64,000 bases of DNA from Salvia splendens. Taxonomy: Eukaryota; Streptophyta; Magnoliopsida; Lamiales; Lamiaceae. The translations under genes were made by a program, and so were the position numbers. Under the pieces are notes generated by a model. It saw only the letters and a list, made by a program, of their open reading frames with translations. It made no database searches and was not told the DNA's origin. The stretch is from the NCBI RefSeq assembly GCF_004379255.2, contig NC_056039.1, positions 32,935,883 to 32,999,882 on the forward strand, in the 5' to 3' direction. Shown here piece by piece: positions 1 to 10,000 of the stretch (position 1 is the stretch's first letter; each line of letters starts with the position of its first letter).

Positions 1-1185
1 CGGGCGAGGAGGCGGGCCGACCCACCTTGCCATATTGTCTCAGCCGCCGGACACCATTCACGGCTCTCTTCGTGTCACGGTTCAGGGAGAAGTCATCGAG
101 CAGTCATTCGGAGAGGAGCACTTGTGTTTCAGAACGCTCCAGAGATTCACCGCTGCCACGCTCGAGCATGGAATGCACCCCCCGATCGCCCCAAAGCCCG
201 AGTGGCGCGCCCTCATGGACGAGATGGCTGTTATCGCCACGAAAGAATACCGCTCTGTTGTCTTCCAAGAGCCTCGATTCGTTGAATACTTTCGTCTCGT
301 AAGTACTAATGCTTCGTTAGATTGTCATTTCTCTTAACGTGTAGCTTGCATTTACCTCTTCGTGTCTCGTTGGCCTTGTTCTTCAGGCGACGCCCGAGCT
401 GGAGTATGGCCGGATGAACATTGGGAGCCGTCCGTCTAAGAGAAAACCGAGTGGTGGCATAGAGTCCCTCAGAGCAATCCCATGGATATTTGCGTGGACC
501 CAGACGCGGTTCCATCTCCCAGTCTGGCTCGGTTTTGGGGCCGCGATGAACGAGATAATCCGCAAAGACATCAAGAATCTGCAGATGCTACGGGACATGT
601 ACAACGGGTGGCCATTCTTTAGAGTGACGATTGACTTGATCGAGATGGTCTTCGCCAAGGGCGACCCCAAGATCGGTGCTCTGTGCGACAAGCTCCTCGT
701 CTCCGAGGATCTTTGGGCCTTCGGAGAGCAGCTCCGCGCCAACTATCACGCGACTCAGGACATGATCCTTCAGGTGAGATGTCAATTCTGTCATTGTTTA
801 TAAACACTTGCAAGGTTCTTGATAGCAAGAAACGAGCACGATGCATCGAGAAACGGGTGTATACTCACTCGTTCGCTCGCAGGTTGCTGGACACAAGGAG
901 ATCCTGGAAGGAGACCCCTACCTGAGGCAGAGGCTGAGGCTCCGTGACCCGTACATCACGGTCCTCAACGTGTGCCAGATCTACACGTTGAAGCGCATCC
1001 GTGACCCCACCTACAGCGTGAAGGTGGGCCCTCATCTGTCGAAGGAGATCATGGAGATGGACACGAGCAAGCCGGCGGATGAGCTGGTGAAGCTGAACCC
1101 CACGAGCGAGTACGCCCCGGGGTTGGAGGACACGCTCATCCTCACCATGAAGGGTATCGCGGCCGGGCTGCAGAACACCGGCTAG
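1..1185 (+). CDS. ppc: Phosphoenolpyruvate carboxylase, plant type (3' part; 5' end outside window)
   Basis: Three exons are read: 1-298 (first full codon at 2), 387-773 and 883-1185, with GT-AG introns at 299-386 and 774-882; TAG stop at 1183-1185. They encode about 328 C-terminal residues of an enzyme that is usually about 960 long. PEPC adds bicarbonate to phosphoenolpyruvate to make oxaloacetate in the cytosol (anaplerosis, C4/CAM carbon fixation). Visible family hallmarks are the glycine-rich GRGGGPTH stretch followed by [14 protein letters not shown], then [29 protein letters not shown], and the invariant C-terminal QNTG. The residue that is Ser in C4 enzymes of Flaveria and maize is Ala here (codon GCG in PWIFAW), so it reads as a C3-type isoform. 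The N-terminal phosphorylation site lies outside the window. Family assignment is certain; the isoform is not. Confidence 0.96.
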
Positions 1186-3015
1186 TCGGGTTGCCGTGGC
1201 TGAGTTGGGAGATGATTCTTTTGCTGGATTCTCCCTTCCTACTGTTGGGAAGAGAGGAGGCATTGAAGAAAAGAAATAAGTGTAGTGATGATAATAGTAC
1301 TTGGTGTCTGTTTTTATGCTATCAACTTGTAACTTTTGGTGTTTGATGTTAGCTCTGTTAATTTGAGGAGCCAACTTAGATTATTTGAGGCCAATAATAA
1401 TTGTGCCCAAACTGCTATTACTTTGTGGATTATTTCAGAAATGTTACCATTATGTCATGTGGCAGCTTAATTAGGGCATCGATCTTCGACGGTTTGTCTA
1501 GCATGCTCATCGCGCTTGTGCACGCACATTGCGCGTCACTCGTCCTTGCCTGTCGTGCATGCCACTCGCCCAGCACGGCCAATCGGCGTTGCAATGCATG
1601 GCAAAAATCGGACCATTTTCAACTTTTAATTATATAATTTCCAGCTATTAATTATGTAATTTTAATTAAAATGAAAATTGTACTTATAATTAATTATATA
1701 CCAATTTAATTAATAATTTACACACAATGAATAATTAGTAAAATAAGAACTAAGAAAAATGTATAGTAACTATGAAGTGCTCTTGTATTGAGAAAAATGA
1801 ATAGTAAATAGGTATGCTTAAATTTCGTAAAATAGTTTTACCATCATCCAATTAAATTGAAATTAAGTTACATTATTTCTTTTTTACAAAGAAACAAGTA
1901 TCAAGTAGATTGCTTCGGTTTTGAACTAAATTTCAATAAATAAGTGGAAATTATATAAATTTATTTATTTGTTTGTTTTTTGCAATGATATGAATTGAAG
2001 TAGTATATAAGTAGTATCTATAATTACCATATAGTGATATAGATACTTCGCGTCTTCGTCAATTCTCAATCAAAACAGAAACACCGGTTGTTTTAAAATA
2101 TAAGTAGTAACTATAACCATGCATTCATACATAAATCTAATCACCGGTTGTTTTAAAATATTTTTGTTGGATAGTCAATAATTTGAATTTTATTTTAATA
2201 TCCTCCCGCTGCTCTAAAAAAAGCAATCTAATTTTGCTAGTTTGATCCGTATCACAAAATTACTCATTTTTTTAGAATTATTTTCACCATATACTTTGCA
2301 CTTGATCTCATTATTCATTAATAGTATTATTTTCTTATTCTTAAATTTTTTATCAATTAAAATTCTTACTATTACTTTTAAAGTCTCTATTTTTAAGAAC
2401 AAGAACGGACGGAGTTGTTATTTACTTATTTGAATTTTGTTTTAAGTAGTACTAGTACATCATTTTATTTAGAAAATATTTTATTCGTCCCAACTTAATT
2501 GAATCGTATTTTTTTGAGATGTTCCAATAAAGTCGAGTCATTTTCTTTTTTGATAAAATGATTTTCTTCTAATCTCTACACCCTTCGTCCATAATTAGGA
2601 CTCTCATTTCTTATCGGTACGAGTTCTAAGAATATTACGAAAAGTGAATAATTTTTTTAGTAAAATATGAGTCTCACTTGTATATAATAGTTGCAAATGA
2701 AATGTGAGTAAAATGAACCAATAGAATGTGACACCTATTACCATTTATAGTAAAAATGAATCGGGACTACTATTCACAGACGGACTAAAAAAACGAGACT
2801 TCTATGTTAGAAATTTGAGCTTCCACATGACTAATTTAATGTGTATGACTATCTTTCAGTTGCCAAATAAAGTGATCCTATAAAAATTAAAGTTTGGGCT
2901 AAAGTGTATTTATTTGTTATGGAAATAAGTGTAGATATCATTTTGTGATTTTCTATTTGTTGAGGGACTGAATAGAAAATAAATGATCTTATATTATAAA
3001 TATAAGATCAGGTTA
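1186..3015. other. Intergenic, AT-rich, no gene seen
   Basis: PEPC 3' UTR probably covers the first 150-250 bases. A GC-richer patch at about 1465-1605 stands out from the AT-rich surroundings but holds no recognisable gene. A 19-bp sequence, CACCGGTTGTTTTAAAATA, occurs at 2082-2100 and again at 2142-2160. About 2577-2810 resembles a decayed Stowaway-type MITE (CCTTCGTCC-like left end, AGACGGACT-like right end), but the termini are too degraded to bound. Confidence 0.5.
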
Positions 3016-3440
3016 GAGTGTCCACAATAGGGAGGACACGGCGGCCGCCGCGGAGTCGACGGCGCCGTGCCTCCTTATAGTGGTGGACACATGAGGCGCG
3101 GCGGGTGGCGGCGGACAGCACAAGGCCGACTAGTCGGCCTGGACGCGGCGGGGTGTGGTGAGCCGCGGCGGTCTATTGCACAGATCCGGCGCCGCGGCGC
3201 TGGACAACTTATATATATATATATTTTTAATTTTCGTTTGTTTTTAATAAATACTCCCTTCCACAATTTATTTTCTTTTCAATAATTTTTATTCACATTG
3301 AATTAAAATATACAAACAATTGAAAATTAAAATGTGTCCAAATAAAAAGTGTCCACTATTGTTGTGGATACTTTTTTTTGTGGTTGTGGACAAATAAAAG
3401 TGGCTTGTCCACCAATGCGTCATACCTATTGTGGACACTC
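3016..3440. mobile_element. Tourist-like (PIF/Harbinger) MITE with GC-rich core
   Basis: Perfect 16-bp terminal inverted repeats GAGTGTCCACAATAGG (3016-3031) and its complement (3425-3440) are flanked on both sides by the trinucleotide TTA (3013-3015 and 3441-3443). A 3-bp TWA target duplication is the PIF/Harbinger signature. The element is 425 bp and encodes no transposase, so it is non-autonomous. The left half (about 3031-3205) is strikingly GC-rich and the right half AT-rich. An 18-bp perfect palindrome centred on CTAG lies at 3123-3140. Short open frames inside the GC-rich part match no protein family and are not annotated as genes. Confidence 0.88.
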
Positions 3441-4068
3441 TTATGGCCCCAAAACGTCAGAAGAACGATTCGATATCTCTGTACTCCATCTACAGACTAT
3501 TGTGAAGAACGTCTCTGATCGTTTGGAAGATTAATAGCCGCTGCAAACGAATTCCGCATTTCAATTCATTATGGATCAAGGTACGCTTCCGCTCTACAGT
3601 TTGTGCTCCTTCTTGTTGTTCTTGGTTAATCATCATAGAGCGCTTCAAGTAATTGTTCACTCGATTATTCCAACATTCTATTCCTAGACGGATAAAATAT
3701 TATTTTATTTTATCATGATTTTACTTTCTCTTATCTCTACTTTTTTTCCTCATTCCTATTGTATTTATTTTTATTTTAATTATTAAACACAATTTCTCAA
3801 TTTTTACTAAAAGTCCAAGAATATTGCCCCACTTTGCTAGCGTAGAAACCGTAGGGAACTGAATGAAAATCACAGGAGGGAGCAGTTGGTCAGTCAATCA
3901 AATAATCAATCATTTCTCTAAAAATTTTCCAACCACTTTCTATCTCTTTTTTTCAGTCTTCACTCTATTTCTACTTTCCCCTTTTGTTGTTGTGAAAATC
4001 GACTCGCAAAAAAAAGTCGGCAGGTGTAAAAAACCTAGAGAAAGAGAGCGAGTACCTTTGGATCGGCG
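3441..4068 (+). promoter_or_regulatory. Upstream region and likely 5' leader of the 14-3-3 gene
   Basis: No long coding frame is present. An ATG followed by a donor-like GGTACGC at about 3570-3580 could be a short upstream exon or a leader exon, but nothing confirms this. The stretch just before the 14-3-3 start contains CT-rich tracts (about 3920-4000), as plant 5' leaders often do. Confidence 0.35.
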
Positions 4069-7000
4069 ATGGCTTCCTCTTCAGATCGCGAAACCGCTGT
4101 TTATGTCGCTAAACTCGCCGAGCAAGCCGAGCGATACGACGGTAAACACTCCCTCGCTCCGACTAAATTTGGCTTATCTTACATGGATTGATTAGGTAGC
4201 ATGAATATCGATCTCGTCTCTGCTTGAGCTTTGCCTAACTCTGTACTAAATTTTGGGGAGCTTGAAGTAGTAAACTATTGGCTTCTGCTTGTTTTACTGC
4301 GTTGCTTGATGTTGTTGCAGCTATGTTAGAAGGTTGGAGATTGAAATTTCTGCTTAAATGCTTTCTGATAGTATATACTATGTTTCTTAGTGTTTAGCGA
4401 ACTTTCCTATTGTGTTTTTTTTTTGGTTATGTGTCTTCAAGTTTTATTTTATGTTTTAAATAACTGGATAGTGTTTTACCTGTTCAGTTCAACTGATTCT
4501 GGTTTTGATAATCCTGATCTAGAGAAATTTGGTTTTACGTTATTATTTTGATTTAACAGAAGTTGACGTAGTAATTTGGCTGATGATTCGAAAAATTGGG
4601 GTAATTTTGCAGAGATGGTGGAATCAATGAAAAATGTGGCTAAAATGGATGTGGAGTTAACAATCGAAGAGAGGAACTTGCTATCCGTTGGGTACAAGAA
4701 TGTGATCGGGTCTAGAAGAGCTTCATGGAGAATATTATCTTCAATTGAGCAGAAGGAAGAGTCCAGAGGAAATGAGCAGAATGCTAAGCGGATCAAGGAG
4801 TATCGCCAGAAGGTTGAGTTAGAGCTCACTAATATTTGTAGTGATATCATGACTGTCGTTGATGAGCATCTTATTCCTTCCTGCACAGCTGGTGAATCAA
4901 CTGTGTTTTACTATAAGATGTAAGACGTTACTCTGTTATTGACAAATTATGGATTTATTATTTTTCGTTTTTTTGTCCTTTTTGCTGCTTACTTGAGTGT
5001 CTTTCACCTTCTCAGGAAAGGGGATTACTATAGGTATTTGGCTGAATTTAAGGCAGGTAATGACAGGAATGACGTTGCTGATCAGTCACTGAAAGCATAT
5101 GAGGTATATGTTGGGTTTCTTTTTCAATTCACAGTTTATGAATAAGGTTTCCGCCATGCTCTCCCCACCCGCAAAGGAAGGATAGGATTTCGTAATGCTT
5201 ACTGATCCTTGTTTGTCATAAGCGATGTTTCCGTTTACAAATGATCCAAGAATTCATACAGCAATGGTTAATAACTTAATCTCAATGTGTGATAACCTGA
5301 CTTTTTTTTACTTGTGATAACCTGAATTTTTTTTACTTGTGAATGATAACCTGATTTTTTTTTACTTGTGAATGATAACCTGGATCTTAATGTGCACCTG
5401 AAGAAGATTTTCTTTGCAGTAAACGATAATGACATATTATCTGTTGTTTGTGCATTTACTTACTATTTCGAGTTGTAATCCTGATACTGACTCTAGTGGC
5501 TTAACAACCTACCTATTTCAGTTTCGTTTTATACTTACTATTCTTCTTTGAATTTGTTTAAAGTTGGCTACTAAATCTGCTGAGACGGAACTGCCTCCAA
5601 CACATCCTATTCGCTTGGGGCTGGCTTTGAATTTTTCAGTCTTTTACTATGAAATTTTGAATTCCCCTGAAAGGTATGTCTTCTCAGCAATACTGATGAT
5701 TCTAAGATACTATCCAGTCACTTAAAATTCATCTCAACTTCCTTATCTATACGTTCCAGGGCGTGCCATCTTGCAAAGCAAGCTTTTGATGAAGCTATCT
5801 CTGAGCTTGATACCTTGAACGAAGAATCGTACAAGGATAGCACCTTAATTCTGCAACTGCTTAGGGACAACCTCACACTGTGGACTTCTGACATTCCAGA
5901 GGATGGAGGTAACCTTACCTGACAGCCATTAGAAATAGCGAAAACCAAATTATTTAGCTGTTGTTAAATTTTAGCGGGTAAGGACATAAAGCTCTGCATA
6001 TATTCCTTTCCTTTCCAGTTGGCTTTCTTCATAGCAACTCAGAATCTTCTGAAATTTTTACATCTAAATGTTTGGTGCCAAAACATAACATGCCATTTCT
6101 ATTCCTGATGTTCCTTTTATTTGTTATTCAGAGTACTTACTACCTTTGCAAATTGGTTATGGTCAGTCGCTTGTATTCCCCATAACCAAATTCACAAAAC
6201 ATATCTGTTCTTCTCATATCCCTATGCTATGAATTTCCTACATGCCTTGCTGAGGTTGACCATATTAGGCTTTAAGATGTGCTGCTGTTATATTATTATA
6301 AGTGCATCTTTAGTAGTGAAGACTTTATGAATTATAATAAGAGAACTATGCATCATCATTCAAGAATAAACCCTTATCAAAGCATATTCTTTCCATTGGA
6401 TTTCCATCATATTTTAAAGTAGAAACTCACCAAATGTGACAACATCTGTTGCCTGCCACTTGTTTGTGGAAAATCAATCATGTCCAGTGGGAAATTATCG
6501 AAAAACCTTAGGGCACCTATCCTCCAAGATTCTCTCTCATTCTTCTGAAAGTATGTACTAATGATACAGTTAAAGAGTGGAGAACGTATAAGAGGGGAGA
6601 AAGAGAAGTGATATGGCCGACTAAGTAGCAACAGCAAGAGAGAAGATTTCAAATTAATTTGTTAGCATCAATTTCTCAGGTTGTTAGGTTGTTAAGTTAG
6701 TTCCTGTTTTCTTGTATTTTGAATTTCAAGTAGCTGAGATAGAAGTCTATAAATAGAGAGAACGGGCAGAGAGAATGCATCTCTGGACGTGATCACAATT
6801 GGACGACTTTTGTCGTAGGGCCTCCTCGCGAGGATTGTTTTCTAGTTCTTCCATATTTCCAGCAATAATAATCTCCGTTCCTTTTCCTTTATTCCAGTAT
6901 ATTCAGCACATCTTGTGCTTCTTTGTGTGGGTAGTCTTTACTCCGTAACAATTGGTGCGGTGAACGATGGTTAACTCTAGGGGCGATTCACACCTAGACG

Positions 7001-10000
7001 GTGTGGAGAAGGCTATCGACAACCTCAACGCCCATGCCCAACAGACTGATGATAGGGTCTTGGCGTTGGAATCCAAACTCGATTCCATGATAACCGAGAT
7101 GCGCGCGGGTTTTGCGTCCCTCACTCCAGGTTCCAAAATACCCCCGGAGGCCGACGCAGCCTCTGAAAATCTGGAGTCCAATTCAGTGGCTGGGGGGTAC
7201 AAACCATAGTCACCCATGCCGACTTTCGACGGGACAGATGCCCTCGCATGGTTGGCCAGGGCAGAGCAGTACTTCCTAATCTCGGAAACACCAACCGAGA
7301 AACGGGTAGGCGTAGCAATGGTAGCCTTGGCAGGCCGGGCCCTTCCATGGTACCAGTTATTGCGTCAACGAGTTCCAAACCTCTCGTGGACTCGATTTGC
7401 GCGGGAGTTGATGAAGCGATTTGGTGGAAACGGGGCGTTGGATGAATATGAAGCGTTCGCTGCGGTTCGTCACACCGGCTCTCTAGCTGACTACGTCGCG
7501 GCGTTCGAGGCACGCCTCGCGCAGGTTCCGGATATCGCTTCCCATCAGTATCTCGGGTTCTTTATGGCAGCCCTTCGCCCGGAGGTACGCCTCCAGATGA
7601 AAGCAGCAAAGATCACCACCTACGAGGACGCGGTTGAACTAGCCCTCGATATTGACTTGATGGCTACGACCCACTCCCCTAAACCACCAGTTGGTCAATC
7701 ATTCACGCCGGCGGCCATGTCGCCCGCCCAATCATCCCGGCCGGGTGCCAGGGGTCCTTCCACGGCGACCTCCCACTTATCATCGACAGCCTCTTCTCGA
7801 CCGGGGAACCAACGCTTTCGAAGCATGTCACAAGAGGAGTATAGGAAACATATCGCGGCAGGTACATGTTTCAGATGCGGGCTGAAATTCGGGCCGACTC
7901 ATCGGTGTCCGCCCAAAACTCTCAATGTGCTGGTCTGCGAGAATGACGACGAGGTTTTCACGGAGGAGGAATTCGAGGGGGCTGCTGAGGACGTCGAGCT
8001 GCAGATCTCGGAATTATCGCTGAATGGTCTGGACACGTCAAAAACGATGAAGCTATTTGGAGAAATTGATTCACATAGGATCAAAGTCATGGTGGATAGT
8101 GGAGCTAGTCATTGCTTTATCTCAGAGCAATTGGCAATACAACTACAGTTACCAATCACGCCAACCAAGCCCTACTCTGTAATATTGGGCGATGGAACGT
8201 CACGTCAAGCCGCGGGGCTCTGCCGGAGGGTGCCCTTGGTTTTGGACAGGGAGAGCTTTGCGGTATCATGCTATGTGTTTCCTCTCCGCAACATCGACGT
8301 CATCCTAGGGGTATCATGGCTCGAAACCCTGGGGTATGTCTTGGCAAATTGGCAGCACTCCTCGATGGATTTCTCGGTCGAGGGTCGACCCGTGTCTATC
8401 AAAGGCGACCCGACCCTTATGCGGCGCGCGTGCTCAACACAGGACCTACGCTCCCTGGAGGACGGGGATTGCTGCTGGTTCCTTCGATCAGTGGAAAAGG
8501 AGTCAACGGCGGTCTCTTTTGGCATAGGCACAGACCTGTCACAGGCTGCACGCTCCCAGCTACTACAACTCTTAACCGCTTTTCCAGCAGTCACCGATTC
8601 AGCCGGGGGTCTGCCACCGAGTCGCAGCATCGACCATCAAATTCCGCTCCTACCAGGTACAGAGCCGGTCTCGGTTCGACCTTACCGCTATAACCACGCA
8701 CAGAAGGATGAAATGGAGAAGCTAGTAGCAGAAATGCTGGCTTCCGGAGTGATCCAGCCAAGTACCAGCCCCTACTCCAGCCCGGTCCTACTTGTACGAA
8801 AGAAAGACGGTTCGTGGCGTTTCTGCGTCGATTACAGGGAATTGAACAAGCGGACGGTCCCCGATAAGTACCCCATTCCGGTCATTCAGGAGCTCCTCGA
8901 CGAATTACATTGCGCGAGATGGTTCAGCAAGATTGACTTGAAGTCAGGATACCACCAAATTCGAGTGGCTGCCAAGGACGTTCACAAGACCGCATTTCGC
9001 ACGCATTCAGGCCATTATGAGTTTTTGGTGATGCCGTTCGGCCTCACCAACGCCCCGGCCACATTTCAAGGCTTGATGAATGACATTTTCCGGCCAGCCT
9101 TGCGAAAGTTCGTCCTAGTTTTCTTTGACGATATCCTCATTTATAGCACATCTTGGGAGGCACATCTGCAGCATCTTCAACATGTTTTTCAGGCCCTCCA
9201 CGCCCACTCCCTCGTGGTCAATCCCAAGAAATGTTTGTTGGGACACCATAGTGTGGAATACCTTGGTCATATCGTGTCCTACGAAGGGGTGAAGATGGAC
9301 CCAGCGAAGGTTTCTGCCGTGCTACGGTGGCCGACGCCCTCGAACTTGAAAGGTGTCAGGGGTTTCCTCGGTTTAACCGGCTACTACCGCCGTTTCATTC
9401 GTGATTATGGCAAGATAGCAGCCCCCCTCACCGCCCTTCTACAGAAGCCGATAGACCCAACCGCCAAACGGGCCTGGACATGGCCAACCGACGCAGCCGC
9501 CGCATTCGAATCTCTTAAGGAAGCACTGACGTCGGCACCTCTACTCCGTACGCCAGATTTTACTAAAGATTTCGTTATCGAATGTGACGCCTCGGGTCGG
9601 GGACTGGGCGCGGTCCTAATGCAAGAGCGCCAACCGGTTGCCTACTTCAGCAAAACACTGTCCCCCCGATGGCTCGCAAAGTCGGCCTACGAGAAAGAGC
9701 TGATGGCCCTAGTTTTATCAATCCATCATTGGCGCCCCTACCTACTCGGCCGCCGCTTTGTCGTCCACACGGATCAACGGAGCCTACGTCAACTCTTGGC
9801 CCACCCATTGGCTACTCCGGCTCAACAGAACTGGGCTGCGAAACTGTTGGGCTACGATTTTACGATCGTTTACAAGGAAGGCCGCCTCCAATAAAGCTGC
9901 CGACGCTCTCTCCCGTCGCGATGAAACAACACTACAACTCGCAGCTGTGTCGAGACCATCCTGGCCGGAATGGTCCACCGTCCAATCCACCATTCCCGCC

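Noticed and set aside
3067..3285. 72-codon open frame in the Harbinger MITE
   Set aside because: Its composition is explained by the GC-rich element and no domain is recognisable.
9880..9894. Programmed frameshift between RNase H and integrase
   Set aside because: No slippery heptamer is evident and related chromoviruses encode these domains in one frame; a simple one-base insertion is more likely.
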